A DNA stretch of 64,000 nt from Carboxylicivirga longa (GCF_050589825.1 NZ_JBNGOZ010000009.1:120648-184647); one strand, 5' to 3'; positions 16,485-25,756 are shown, counted from the first letter of the stretch. Numbers and translations: made by a program. The notes: generated by a model from the letters alone, not told the origin.

Positions 16485-17513
16485 TCAGAATAAGTGGGCA
16501 CCTTCCGGACAGTTGCGACACATCGTAATCTTATGTCGATCATTAAGCACTTGTTGTTTAAATGCTATGCTCCTAGGGCTAAACCATAGCGAATGAAGCG
16601 TTTGGTGTTGAAGATTGCCAAAACTGTGTTCCGCATCCTTATCATAACAGCAAGGTGCTAAGCGACCATCCCAGGTTAGGGTGATGGCATGCCATTGACG
16701 CCAGCAGCGGTTGTGGGTGGCTTGTTTCATAATATGCTCTTTGGTATCGGCATAGCGGCTGTATCGGCTATTAGTAGGTGCTTGCAGGGTGCCAAATTCA
16801 TTTAGTTGTGCCGTTTTTATCTCTAGCTTATCAACCCTTAGGGTGCGCGCCAGTTTTTTTATGGCACCTAGCTCATGCTCGTTATGTCTGAATACCAGAA
16901 ACTGCATGACAACAATGGGGTAGGGTGTGCGCGCCGCTTGTCGTGCCCGTATCACATCAATAATACTTTGTTTAACACGATTCAGTTTTCCACCAATGCG
17001 GTATAGTTCATAGCTTTCCTGCGATGCGCCATCTACGGAAAAAATAAGCCGGGTGAGGCGCCCTTCCACCAGCTGACGTGCATTTTCTTTGGTGATGTAG
17101 TGCCCGTTGGTTGAGGTGGAAGTGTAAAGTGCATAGCACGAGGCTTCTTTAATCATCTGTCCAATATGCGGATGCATAAAAGGTTCACCCTGCACATACA
17201 GGTTCAGGTACATCAGCCGGGGTGCCAATTGTTTCAGGGCATGTCGGTAGTCTTGTAGATCCATCATACCTCTTGGGCGCTTGAGTAGGCCGGTACCCGT
17301 GGGGCATTCAGGGCAGTGCAGATTGCAAATACTGGTGGGCTCTATGGCAAAGGCCATGGGGCTTCCGCGCAATACCACCCTTTGTGTAACGAGGCTGTAG
17401 AGGTAAGATAGCACCAACTTCGCCGCATTAACGATGCGACGAAGCTTTAGAGTGCGAAGGATTGCCCAGGCCTCCAACAGCCATGTTCTTATGACTCGCC
17501 TAAGGCTTAACAT
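16485..17513 (-). CDS. Radical SAM protein with SPASM domain
   Basis: 342 residues. The radical SAM cluster motif is C63-x3-C67-x2-C70 (SICNLHCPEC) followed by PTGTG. The C-terminal SPASM region has an early Cys (HNRCW), then RLAPCCYDKD and a final MCRNCPEG, enough for at least one auxiliary iron-sulfur cluster. Family members mature peptides, enzymes or cofactors. About 45 basic, amphipathic residues precede the core, which could bring the protein to the membrane. The ATG at 17513 lies inside the end of the OmpA-lipoprotein gene (14-base overlap), so the two are translationally coupled. No precursor peptide gene is evident beside it, so the substrate is unknown. Confidence 0.85.
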   Translation of the reverse strand: MLSLRRVIRTWLLEAWAILRTLKLRRIVNAAKLVLSYLYSLVTQRVVLRGSPMAFAIEPTSICNLHCPECPTGTGLLKRPRGMMDLQDYRHALKQLAPRLMYLNLYVQGEPFMHPHIGQMIKEASCYALYTSTSTNGHYITKENARQLVEGRLTRLIFSVDGASQESYELYRIGGKLNRVKQSIIDVIRARQAARTPYPIVVMQFLVFRHNEHELGAIKKLARTLRVDKLEIKTAQLNEFGTLQAPTNSRYSRYADTKEHIMKQATHNRCWRQWHAITLTWDGRLAPCCYDKDAEHSFGNLQHQTLHSLWFSPRSIAFKQQVLNDRHKITMCRNCPEGAHLF

Positions 17514-18519
17514 TTAGTATTTCAAATACTTCTACCCAACGGGGTGTCAGAATGATTTCGGTGCGTCTGTTCTTCTGTAGTGCCATGGCATCGTTGCCCG
17601 TCATGAGGGGCAGGTACTCGCTGCGACCTGCCGCAATAACGCGACTGGCATCAATTTGGCTGTTATTAAGGAGGATGCGCACCACTGAGGTGGCTCTTTT
17701 TACGCTCAGATCCCAGTTGTCTTTCAAGGCGCCTTGTCCGTTGTAGGGTACTTTATCGGTGTGCCCCTCCACTAGTATGTCAATATCGGTATGTCGTTCC
17801 AGTACGCCGGCAATTTTTTTAAGGGCGTTAACTCCTTGCTGGTTCACTTCGTAACGTCCCGATTGAAAAAGTAGCTTTTCTTCCAACGATACATATAACT
17901 TGCCGTCTTTAGTGTGTACCTGTAGCTCATCATCGGCAAAACCGATAAGGGCATCACTGATGGTTCTTTTCAGGTTTTGCATGGCATCATCTTTCTGAGT
18001 GAGTAGCTGCTCTAACTCAATGAGACGTTTTTTTTGTGCGTCGAGGGTGGCTTGTGCTTGCGACAGCTCAGATCGTGCCTTTTCCAGGCTTTCTTTCTTG
18101 TCATCGAGGGCTTGTTCTGCAGCTATCAGTTCATCTTCGCGTTTCTGCAAATCATTTTGCAGTGCTTGCAGATGCTCCAGTAATCGTCGGTTATCAACAT
18201 CGTTCGATGAGGCATTTTTTAGGTTTTGAAGTGCCTCGGAATAGCGGGTATTCATGTCATTATAGCGTTGCTGCAGCCGTCTAAGTTCTTTGTCTAATGA
18301 TGCGGTCTCTTTCTCAAGTGCGGATACCTTATCGCTCATGCGTTTTAGTTTGGCACTTAGTTCTTTGTTTTGAACGCTCAGGCTATTGTTTTCACGGCTG
18401 GTTTTGTTGGCTTCCGCTTTCAGTGTTTCATTTTCTGCTTCCAGTGATTGGTATTGCTTTAACGGGACACAGGCCGCCATCAGGGCAAGGGCTAATAAGC
18501 TATATAAGACATTTTTCAT
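17500..18519 (-). CDS. OmpA-family lipoprotein with coiled coil
   Basis: I chose the internal ATG at 18519 because it gives a clean lipoprotein signal (MKNVLYSLLALALMAAC); the longer frame up to 18576 adds 19 residues without signal character. The mature protein has roughly 150 residues of heptad-rich coiled coil (residues about 25-185), then an OmpA-like peptidoglycan-binding domain: ILVEGHTDKVPY, NWDLSVKRATSVV and NRRTEIIL. It should tether the outer membrane to the cell wall. It overlaps and precedes the radical SAM gene. A tail of 12 residues beyond the OmpA domain (VEVFEILNVKP) is encoded in the overlap zone. Confidence 0.88.
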   Translation of the reverse strand: MKNVLYSLLALALMAACVPLKQYQSLEAENETLKAEANKTSRENNSLSVQNKELSAKLKRMSDKVSALEKETASLDKELRRLQQRYNDMNTRYSEALQNLKNASSNDVDNRRLLEHLQALQNDLQKREDELIAAEQALDDKKESLEKARSELSQAQATLDAQKKRLIELEQLLTQKDDAMQNLKRTISDALIGFADDELQVHTKDGKLYVSLEEKLLFQSGRYEVNQQGVNALKKIAGVLERHTDIDILVEGHTDKVPYNGQGALKDNWDLSVKRATSVVRILLNNSQIDASRVIAAGRSEYLPLMTGNDAMALQKNRRTEIILTPRWVEVFEILNVKP

Positions 18520-18755
18520 ATGATAGTATTTTCTTTCAATTGCCATATGGAACCCCCAATAAAGTTGATCATCCACTTGTGTGTTAGTTTAGATAATCAA
18601 ATTGGCATGGTCGTTTCATATTGTATCGCTTAATTTTATTTCAAAGATTGAAAAAAAAGCTGGATCAACAATGCCCTAGTTCCTTATGAAATGCGAAGGG
18701 TTCCCGTGTCCCTTCAGAAAATCAAATTCGTGCGTACTTATAAGGTCATTCTTAT

Positions 18756-18763
18756 TATCTTTG
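18756..18763 (+). promoter_or_regulatory. -7 box of the dxs promoter
   Basis: TATCTTTG, an exact consensus match, 57 bases before the dxs ATG. The upstream -33 element is not clear. Confidence 0.5.
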
Positions 18764-18820
18764 CTTCGTTTTTAGATTGTACGAAATACATAATTTTAAT
18801 CAGCTCATAGAGTTACCAAT

Positions 18821-20725
18821 ATGAACGAAGGGTCAAGCCGCTTGTTGGACAAAATCAATTCGCCTGCCGATCTAAAAAAGGTAGAGGCCGAGCTATTGCC
18901 ACAGGTCTGCGATGAACTTAGAGAATTTATTATTGACGCTTTGTCTTGTAACCCGGGTCATTTTGGCGCGAGTTTGGGTGTGGTTGAACTATCGGTGGCG
19001 TTGCATTATGTTTTTGATTCACCGGTGGATAAAATTATTTGGGATGTGGGGCATCAGGCCTACGGTCATAAGATACTGACCGGTCGGCGTGATGTGTTTC
19101 ATACCAACCGTAAATTTAAAGGCATCAGTGGGTTTCCCAATATTTTCGAGAGCGAGTACGATGCATTTGGAGTAGGGCACTCATCCACCTCTATCTCGGC
19201 AGGCCTTGGAATGGCCGCCGCTGCCACGCTCAATAAGGATAAGGATAAGCACGTAGTGGCCGTAATTGGCGATGGCGCTATGACGGCTGGCATGGCCTTT
19301 GAAGGCCTGAACAATATGTCGTCGCTGAAATCCAATATGCTGGTGATACTCAATGACAACAATATGGCCATTGATCCGGCCGTGGGCGGTTTCAGCGAAT
19401 ACCTGGTTGACATTGCTACCTCGCAAACCTATAATAAGTTGCGCAGTGAAGCTTTTAAGGTGCTGGAAAAGATGAAGTTGACGGGTCCTCGTTCTAAGGA
19501 GATGATTACCAAGCTGAATAACTCGCTTAAAAACCTGCTGACCAAGCAGACCAATATATTCGAAGGACTTAATATTCGTTATTTCGGCCCGGTTGACGGG
19601 CACGATATAGATCACTTGCGCAAGGTACTGAGTGACCTGAAAGAACTGCCGGGGCCAAAGGTGTTGCATGTAATTACCAAGAAAGGTAAGGGCTTTAAGC
19701 TGGCCGAAGAAAATCAAACCGCCTGGCATGCTGTGGGCGATCGCTTTGATAAGATAACGGGGCAGAGTCTGAAGGTGAAATCATCGGTTCCCAAGCCACC
19801 TAAGTTTCAGGATGTGTTTGGGAATACCATTGTTGAGCTGGCTGAGAAGAATGATAAGATAGTTGGAATAACACCGGCTATGCCATCGGGATGTAGTCTG
19901 AATATTATGATGGAGAAGATGCCCGATCGAGCTTTTGATGTGGGGATTGCCGAGCAGCATGCGGTAACGTTTTCAGCCGGCCTGGCCATGGAAGGATATA
20001 CGCCATTCTGTAATATCTACTCCTCGTTTATGCAACGTGCCTACGATCAGGTGATACATGATGTGGCGCTGCAAAACCTGAATGTGGTATTTTGCCTCGA
20101 CCGTGGTGGATTGGTGGGCGCCGACGGAGCTACCCATCATGGCGCTTATGATCTTTCCTACATGCGAGGCATCCCAAATATGACGGTGGCATCGCCCATG
20201 GATGAGGAAGAGCTGCGCCACCTGATGTTTACGGCGCAACTGCCCGATCAAGGTCCTTTTACAATCCGTTATCCGCGGGGTAATGGCTCGCTTATCGACT
20301 GGCAGCGCCCCATGAAGGAAATACCTGTGGGAACAGGGCGTCAGCTTAAAGAAGGTGATGACCTTGCCATTATCACCATTGGTCCCATTGGACTTAAGGC
20401 GGCGCAGGTAATCGCTAAGAAGGAGCAGGAAGGACTGTCTATTGCCCATTACGATCTGCGTTTTGTGAAGCCATTGGATGAAAACTTGCTACATGCTGTT
20501 TTTCAGAAGCACAACAAGGTAATTACCATCGAGGATGGTACCATTGTGGGTGGCATGGGAAGTGCCGTGCTGGAGTTTATGGCCGATCAGGGTTATGCAG
20601 CGCGGATCAAACGCCTGGGAATCCCTGATAAATACATTGAACATGGCACGCAAACCGAATTATACGGCGTTTGTGGTTTCGATAAGGAAGGCATTGAAAG
20701 AGCCATTGGGGAAATAATGAGATAA
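18821..20725 (+). CDS. dxs: 1-deoxy-D-xylulose-5-phosphate synthase
   Basis: 634 residues, full length. It condenses pyruvate with glyceraldehyde 3-phosphate, the first step of the MEP isoprenoid pathway, and its product also feeds thiamine and pyridoxal synthesis. Visible landmarks are WDVGHQAYGHKILTGR, the thiamine diphosphate/Mg motif GDGAMTAGMAFEGLNN ... NDNNMAID, HVITKKGKGF, GIAEQHAVTFSAGLA, the DRGGLVGADGATHHGAYD loop and a C-terminal transketolase domain ending with an IERAIGEI helix. It stands alone, with a -7 box upstream. I found no riboswitch-like thiamine element before it. Confidence 0.97.
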   Translation: MNEGSSRLLDKINSPADLKKVEAELLPQVCDELREFIIDALSCNPGHFGASLGVVELSVALHYVFDSPVDKIIWDVGHQAYGHKILTGRRDVFHTNRKFKGISGFPNIFESEYDAFGVGHSSTSISAGLGMAAAATLNKDKDKHVVAVIGDGAMTAGMAFEGLNNMSSLKSNMLVILNDNNMAIDPAVGGFSEYLVDIATSQTYNKLRSEAFKVLEKMKLTGPRSKEMITKLNNSLKNLLTKQTNIFEGLNIRYFGPVDGHDIDHLRKVLSDLKELPGPKVLHVITKKGKGFKLAEENQTAWHAVGDRFDKITGQSLKVKSSVPKPPKFQDVFGNTIVELAEKNDKIVGITPAMPSGCSLNIMMEKMPDRAFDVGIAEQHAVTFSAGLAMEGYTPFCNIYSSFMQRAYDQVIHDVALQNLNVVFCLDRGGLVGADGATHHGAYDLSYMRGIPNMTVASPMDEEELRHLMFTAQLPDQGPFTIRYPRGNGSLIDWQRPMKEIPVGTGRQLKEGDDLAIITIGPIGLKAAQVIAKKEQEGLSIAHYDLRFVKPLDENLLHAVFQKHNKVITIEDGTIVGGMGSAVLEFMADQGYAARIKRLGIPDKYIEHGTQTELYGVCGFDKEGIERAIGEIMR

Positions 20726-21201
20726 TTGAATCATAGGTAAAAATAAGCGAGTTAATTGCAAATTAAAAACCTTCCTATAGAATAGAAAGGTTTTGTCGTA
20801 ATGACATGATCTGAACCTGCAACCCCTTCGTCCCGAGCAAAGTATCCCGCTATTTTTACGTGGCTATATTCTATGTAGTACGTATAACTGATTATTTTAC
20901 TGCAATTGGCTCGCTTCTTACTAGGTTTATACCGGTAAAATAGGTTTTGATTATCTCTGTGCGATAATCTATGTATTTTTTAAATATTTTTTTATCCCCC
21001 TCTACCTTCGTAAAGTAATTAAAACCAAGTCGATATTAGGTTTCGGTATATTGTACTATAATAAATGATTATGAGTAATGATCAGTATCATATTTCTATT
21101 CGTAAATACAAGCTTAATTCGTGCTGAAGATATTCAATTTTAATTATTATCATGCTGATAAATAATTTATGAGCATATTTATTATTCTAACTTATTAAAA
21201 C
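20726..21201. other. AT-rich gap with tRNA relic downstream of dxs
   Basis: Holds a short hairpin after dxs (AAAACCTT at 20766-20773 with AAGGTTTT at 20787-20794), a decayed tRNA-Pro gene on the minus strand, a perfect 7-bp hairpin (GATTATC/GATAATC, 20949-20969), and a possible -7 box TACCTTCG at 21003-21010. Base composition is clearly more AT-rich than the flanking housekeeping genes. Confidence 0.55.
20795..20882 (-). pseudogene. Decayed tRNA-Pro(CGG) gene
   Basis: On the minus strand, 20842-20826 forms a perfect anticodon arm: stem CTTTG with CGAAG and loop CTCGGGA, giving anticodon CGG (20835-20833) flanked by the canonical U33 and G37. The following bases read like the 3' half of Bacteroidota tRNA-Pro, with the T-arm as GCAGG-TTCAGAT-CATGT. 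The T-arm has a mismatch and the invariant A58 has become G. The acceptor 3' strand is CATTACG then A. The D-arm side is expanded and unpaired, making the whole about 88 bases in place of about 77. It is most likely a relic; a fully functional tRNA is unlikely. Confidence 0.6.
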
Positions 21202-21639
21202 ATGAAAAAGTTAAGTCTGGCAGTAATTGTCATGAGCAGTTTGGTTTTACAATCTTGTGCAACATTATTTGGAGGAGCAAAGTATAATGCTCATTATGAA
21301 GTAGAGAATCGACCTAATGCAAAAATTTACGTAAATGATCATAAAGTTTCTGATACCGGAGAAGCTACCACGCTAGAAGCGAGAAATAGATCAGTTTACG
21401 TTGAAGTTGTAGATGGTGATTGTAAGGTTAAAAAGGAGTATATGAACGAGCTGAGAGTTGGTTGGTTAATCTCTGATATTGTGATAACTGGTGTTGTACC
21501 CTTGGTTGTTGATTTTGCAACAGGTTCTATGTATCGGCCTGTTGAGGGAAGAGGTGTTCAAAAACTTGGTACAGATGATTTCAAATATGTTATCAATATC
21601 GATGATGAATGTCCATTAGAAGAGACTGCAAAACAATAA
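21202..21639 (+). CDS. Small lipoprotein of unknown function
   Basis: 145 residues with a lipoprotein signal (lipobox LQSC, Cys19) followed by ATLFGG, a start often seen in small Bacteroidota lipoproteins. The middle contains NAKIYVNDHKVSDTGEAT, which resembles the PEGA-like or surface beta-sandwich pattern, a short hydrophobic stretch (VGWLISDIVITGVVPLVVDF) that could be a membrane hairpin, and an acidic C-terminus. Its codon use is AT-richer than neighbouring genes, and it lies just beyond the tRNA relic, so acquisition by transfer is plausible. A strong terminator follows. Confidence 0.75.
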   Translation: MKKLSLAVIVMSSLVLQSCATLFGGAKYNAHYEVENRPNAKIYVNDHKVSDTGEATTLEARNRSVYVEVVDGDCKVKKEYMNELRVGWLISDIVITGVVPLVVDFATGSMYRPVEGRGVQKLGTDDFKYVINIDDECPLEETAKQ

Positions 21640-21762
21640 GAATGGCAGTTTTGAATCAATAGCTTGTTTATCAAAGGCATTTAAACTTTTATGCGTAAAT
21701 TATTAAATGGTCTGTTATCATAGGTTGATGCTATTTTTTGATAAATAAGAAAGCAAAAATGT

Positions 21763-21796
21763 AAAAAAAGCCACGTGATTAGCGTGGCTTTTTTTA
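21763..21796 (+). terminator. Terminator after the lipoprotein gene
   Basis: Stem AAAAAAAGCCACG (21763-21775) pairs with CGTGGCTTTTTT (21783-21794), followed by more T. It could work in both directions. Confidence 0.8.
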
Positions 21797-21901
21797 ATTA
21801 GCATATATCTTTATTGTCGATAGTATTTTTCAACACTGCTATGTGCAAAGGAGTTCTCGAGTATAAATACTATAATGTTCTTCCAGGGGAGTTATTGATT
21901 G

Positions 21902-21930
21902 AAAAAAAAAGCCCGCCATTGGCGAGCTTT
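21902..21930 (-). terminator. Terminator after alaS
   Basis: Minus-strand stem AAAGCTCGCC with GGCGGGCTTT (one wobble pair) followed by a run of T. Confidence 0.8.
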
Positions 21931-21953
21931 TAGATATTTTATATGCGTATAAA

Positions 21954-24590
21954 CTAGCTATCCAACGTATTCTTTACGATGGCCACAGCCTCTTCAATGG
22001 CTACATCAAGGCCGGCCAGGTTTTTTCCACCGGCTGTAGCAAAGAAGGGTTGCCCACCTCCGCCACCTTGCATCTTTTTGGCAGCCTCGCGAACGATAGT
22101 ACCGGCATTCAGTCCTTTTTCTTTTACCAAGGCATCCGAAACCAGAATGGCCAGTTGGGGCTTACCATTGACATCGGCGCCCAGCACAGCTACTACATCA
22201 TCCAACTCTTGTTTTATCTGAAAGGCCAGATCCTTCAATGAGTTTGCCAGCATAGGTTTCACACGCGTGGCAATGATTTTGATGCCGCCATGTTCTTTAG
22301 CGCTGTCTATCAGGTCACGTTTCTCGATGGCCATCATATTTTTCAGCATGCCATCCGTTTGGGCGCTTAGCTTGCTGTTTTCGCTCATCAGGTTCTCGAT
22401 ATTCTTCTTCAGGTTGGCCGGGTTTTTAAACATCTCGCCCAGCTCCTTCAATAGCGCTGATTGTTGATTGATAAACTCCTCAGCTTTTTCACCAGTCACA
22501 GCTTCGATACGGCGTATTCCTGCGGCAATCGATGATTCGCCGATGATTTTGAAAAATCCCATCTGACCCGTGGCCTTTACGTGTGTACCACCACACAGCT
22601 CTACTGAAGAGCCAAATTTGATGGCGCGCACCAGGTCACCGTACTTCTCACCAAAAAGCGCCATGGCACCCATCTTTAATGCCTCGGCATGGGGTATATC
22701 GCGCATTTCTTCTATCGTTATGTTTTGGCGGATCCGTTGGTTAACCAGTTTCTCCACCTGAGCAATCTCTTCACTGCTCACTTTTTGAAAATGTGAGAAG
22801 TCGAAGCGCAGATAATCAGGATGTACCAGCGATCCTTTCTGTTCCACATGCTCGCCCAGCACCTCGCGCAAGGCCTCGTGCATCAGGTGGGTGGCAGTGT
22901 GGTTATTGGCAGTGTTCTGGCGCGCTGTTTTGTTAACAACGGCCTTGAAGCTACCATTGAGTTCGGCGGGTAATTTCTTCGTCAGGTGTACAATAAGGTT
23001 ATTCTCCTTCTTGGTATCGATGATAGAAACCTTGTCATCGCCCTTTTGAATATATCCGCTGTCGCCTACCTGGCCACCACTCTCGGCATAGAAAGGTGTG
23101 ATGTTAAATACGAGCTGATACAGCTCTTTATTCTTTTGTTTGATCTTGCGGTAGCGTGTTATAAATATTTCTGCCTCCAGGTAGTCGTAGCCGATGAACT
23201 CCTCGTGATCATCGTGTTGCAGTTCTACCCAATCATCGGTTTCAATGGCTGAGGCATTGCGGGCGCGGTCCTTTTGTTTCTGCATCTCGCCCTCAAACTC
23301 ACGGCGGTTAACCACCAGGTCGTTCTCTTTAAGTATCAGCTCTGTCAGGTCCAGCGGGAAGCCAAAAGTGTCGTATAGCTCAAATGCCACAGCACCGCTT
23401 ACCACCTTGTAGTCCTTGGCTTTTGTTTCGGCAATAATCTTATCCAACATGCTGATGCCGGTGGCCAGAGTGCGCAGGAAAGACTCTTCCTCTTCCTTGA
23501 TCACTTTTTCTATCAGTGTCTGCTGTGCTTTTAACTCCGGATAAGCCTCGCCCATGGTGTTAATTAGCACGGGCACCAGCTGATGCACGAAAGCTTCTTT
23601 ACAGTTTAAAAAAGTGTAGCTGTAACGCACGGCACGGCGTAGAATGCGACGTATTACATATCCTGCTTTGTTGTTTGATGGCAGCTGACCATCGGTGATA
23701 GAGAAGGCAATGGTACGCACGTGGTCGGCTACTACACGCATGGCGATATCGGTCTCTTCCTTTTTGCCATATTCGAAGCCCGATAGCTCACCAATTTTTT
23801 TAATGATGGGTGTAAACACATCGCTGTCGTAGTTGGATGATTTACCCTGAATAACACGCACCAGACGTTCAAATCCCATGCCCGTATCAACGTGTTTGTT
23901 GGGCAGTGGCACAAGCTCGCCGTTGGCCATGCGGTTAAACTGTATAAATACCAGGTTCCATATCTCAATCACCTGATCGTGATCCATGTTTACCAATGAC
24001 TTGCCATCTACCTTGGCACGCTCGTCGTCGGGTCGCATGTCAATGTGTATTTCCGAGCAGGGGCCACAGGGTCCAGTCTCGCCCATCTCCCAGAAATTAT
24101 CTTTTTTATTACCGTTGATGATGCGGTCTTCGGCAATCCAGGCCCTCCAGGCTTTGGCAGCTTCATCATCACGCCCCACGTTATCTTCCTGGCTGCCTTC
24201 AAATACGGTAACGTAAAGGCGGTCTTTATCAATCTTAAGCACCGAGGTGAGGTATTCCCAGGCCCAGGCAATGGCTTCTTCTTTAAAATAATCGCCAAAG
24301 GACCAGTTACCCAGCATCTCAAACATTGTATGGTGATAGGTGTCATGCCCTACCTCTTCAAGGTCGTTGTGCTTACCCGATACCCGCAGACATTTTTGTG
24401 AGTTGGTAACACGCTTGCTGTCAGGATTGTTATTTCCTAAGAATATATCTTTAAACTGGTTCATGCCGGCATTGGTAAACATCAATGTCGGGTCGTTTTT
24501 TATTACCATTGGAGCCGACGAAACCACTTTGTGCTGTTTCGAATTAAAAAAATCAAGAAAGCTTTTTCTCACTTCAGACGCCGTCATCAT
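21954..24590 (-). CDS. alaS: Alanine--tRNA ligase
   Basis: 878 residues from the ATG at 24590 (or the next codon, 24587). The frame could extend to 24641, but that would place the start on top of the -7 box at 24639-24646 and add residues foreign to the family. Landmarks: SAPMVIKNDPTLMFTNAGMNQFKD near the start (given in part), the catalytic NSQKCLRVSGKHNDLE region, editing-domain zinc ligands HTATHLMHEAL and CGGTHVKATGQMG, and the C-terminal GGGGGQP glycine-rich motif of the oligomerisation domain. It charges tRNA-Ala and clears Ser/Gly misacylation. It diverges from the M23 peptidase gene, sharing a compact promoter region. Confidence 0.97.
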   Translation of the reverse strand: MMTASEVRKSFLDFFNSKQHKVVSSAPMVIKNDPTLMFTNAGMNQFKDIFLGNNNPDSKRVTNSQKCLRVSGKHNDLEEVGHDTYHHTMFEMLGNWSFGDYFKEEAIAWAWEYLTSVLKIDKDRLYVTVFEGSQEDNVGRDDEAAKAWRAWIAEDRIINGNKKDNFWEMGETGPCGPCSEIHIDMRPDDERAKVDGKSLVNMDHDQVIEIWNLVFIQFNRMANGELVPLPNKHVDTGMGFERLVRVIQGKSSNYDSDVFTPIIKKIGELSGFEYGKKEETDIAMRVVADHVRTIAFSITDGQLPSNNKAGYVIRRILRRAVRYSYTFLNCKEAFVHQLVPVLINTMGEAYPELKAQQTLIEKVIKEEEESFLRTLATGISMLDKIIAETKAKDYKVVSGAVAFELYDTFGFPLDLTELILKENDLVVNRREFEGEMQKQKDRARNASAIETDDWVELQHDDHEEFIGYDYLEAEIFITRYRKIKQKNKELYQLVFNITPFYAESGGQVGDSGYIQKGDDKVSIIDTKKENNLIVHLTKKLPAELNGSFKAVVNKTARQNTANNHTATHLMHEALREVLGEHVEQKGSLVHPDYLRFDFSHFQKVSSEEIAQVEKLVNQRIRQNITIEEMRDIPHAEALKMGAMALFGEKYGDLVRAIKFGSSVELCGGTHVKATGQMGFFKIIGESSIAAGIRRIEAVTGEKAEEFINQQSALLKELGEMFKNPANLKKNIENLMSENSKLSAQTDGMLKNMMAIEKRDLIDSAKEHGGIKIIATRVKPMLANSLKDLAFQIKQELDDVVAVLGADVNGKPQLAILVSDALVKEKGLNAGTIVREAAKKMQGGGGGQPFFATAGGKNLAGLDVAIEEAVAIVKNTLDS

Positions 24591-24634
24591 ATTGCCTAGT
24601 TTTGTATTTTCGGAGTTATGTAAATAAAAAATGC

Positions 24635-24665
24635 CTTGCAAAGTTAGATTATTTAAGTAATTTTG
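24635..24665 (+). promoter_or_regulatory. M23 peptidase gene promoter
   Basis: CTTG at 24635-24638, a 19-base spacer and TAATTTTG at 24658-24665, about 48 bases before the ATG. Its -33 box touches the -7 box of alaS. Confidence 0.55.
24639..24646 (-). promoter_or_regulatory. -7 box of alaS
   Basis: Minus-strand TAACTTTG, exact consensus, about 48 bases from the chosen alaS start. It decides against the longer alaS frame. Confidence 0.6.
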
Positions 24666-24713
24666 GCTCGATTAGTGCCCAAATTTTCGAATTAAAAGTA
24701 AAACATCCGGACT

Positions 24714-25688
24714 ATGTCAAAAGTTAAGTATCGTTATAATCCAGAAACGCTTAGCTACGATAAAATAAATAAAGGTTTTAAATACTATATCTCCCGAGCA
24801 TCCATTTATTTTTTGTTTGTTCTACTGGTGGGTATGCTTACATACCTCATTTATCCATACGTTTTTAAGAGTCCTCTTGAGAAACGTCTGGAGCGGGAGA
24901 ATCAGCAGTTACTATCGCAGTACGACATAATGAATAAGAAGCTGGATCAGCTGGAGTTAGTGCTGGAGGACATTGAGCTGCGCGATGAGAATATTTATCG
25001 TACCATCTTTCAGGCAGATAGCATCCCCAATAGTATCCGTCGCGCCGGTTTCGGTGGTGTTAATCGTTATCGTCATCTTGAAGACATGGACAATGCCTCC
25101 CTGGTTATTTCAACGGCCAAGCGACTCGATGTGGTGATGAAGCAGCTTTATGTACAATCCACTTCTTTTGATGAGGTTATTAATCTGGCCATGCGCAAAG
25201 AGGAAATGCTGCGCTGTACACCGGCCATTATGCCCATTGCCAATAAGGATCTTAAACGTACAGCATCCGGATGGGGCTGGCGCATTCACCCTATCTACAA
25301 GGTGAAGAAATTCCACGAAGGGATGGATTTCTCAGCACCTAAGGGCACCGATATTTATGCAACGGCCGATGGTGTGGTGTCGAAAATAACACGACAAAAA
25401 ACCGGTTATGGTAACCGCATCGAGATTGATCATGGCTTTGGATACACAACACTCTACGCTCACCTTACTAAATTTAATGTGCGCAAGGGGCAGCGTGTTA
25501 ATCGGGGCGATGTAATTGGCTTTGTAGGTAACACAGGAGGTAGTACGGCGCCACACCTGCATTACGAAGTGCATGTGAAAGGTCGTAAAGTAAACCCGCA
25601 GCATTATTATTTCCAGGAGGACCTAACGGCTGAGCAGTATGATAAGATGATTCAGATTGCCTCCAACTCTAATCAGACCTTCGATTAA
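24714..25688 (+). CDS. M23 family metallopeptidase (murein endopeptidase-like)
   Basis: 324 residues. A cytoplasmic basic N-terminus leads to one membrane helix (about residues 29-51), then a coiled segment (residues 60-85), and a C-terminal LytM/M23 domain. Zinc-site motifs are present: HEGMDFS supplies the His and Asp, and HLHYEVH the second His pair, preceded by GNRIEIDHGFGYTTLYAHL. It should face the periplasm and cleave peptidoglycan cross-links or act as an activator. The pairing with alaS is common in Bacteroidota. A terminator follows. Confidence 0.92.
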   Translation: MSKVKYRYNPETLSYDKINKGFKYYISRASIYFLFVLLVGMLTYLIYPYVFKSPLEKRLERENQQLLSQYDIMNKKLDQLELVLEDIELRDENIYRTIFQADSIPNSIRRAGFGGVNRYRHLEDMDNASLVISTAKRLDVVMKQLYVQSTSFDEVINLAMRKEEMLRCTPAIMPIANKDLKRTASGWGWRIHPIYKVKKFHEGMDFSAPKGTDIYATADGVVSKITRQKTGYGNRIEIDHGFGYTTLYAHLTKFNVRKGQRVNRGDVIGFVGNTGGSTAPHLHYEVHVKGRKVNPQHYYFQEDLTAEQYDKMIQIASNSNQTFD

Positions 25689-25726
25689 GATGAATAGTTT
25701 GGGAATTTAATGCCCATGAACAAAAT

Positions 25727-25756
25727 AAAAAAGCCCTACAGTTGTGGGGCTTTTCT
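25727..25756 (+). terminator. Terminator after the M23 peptidase gene
   Basis: AAAAGCCCTAC and GTGGGGCTTTT pair across a 4-base loop with one wobble; T-rich continuation. Confidence 0.8.

Larger units (their letters stand above)
21640..21953. other. Convergent gap between the lipoprotein gene and alaS
   Basis: 314 bases holding two oppositely oriented terminators (21763-21796 and 21902-21930) and otherwise no coding signal. Confidence 0.7.

Noticed and set aside
18577..18820. Thiamine riboswitch upstream of dxs
   Set aside because: No thi-box core sequence; only a short GAAGGG/CCCTTC hairpin near 18697-18717.
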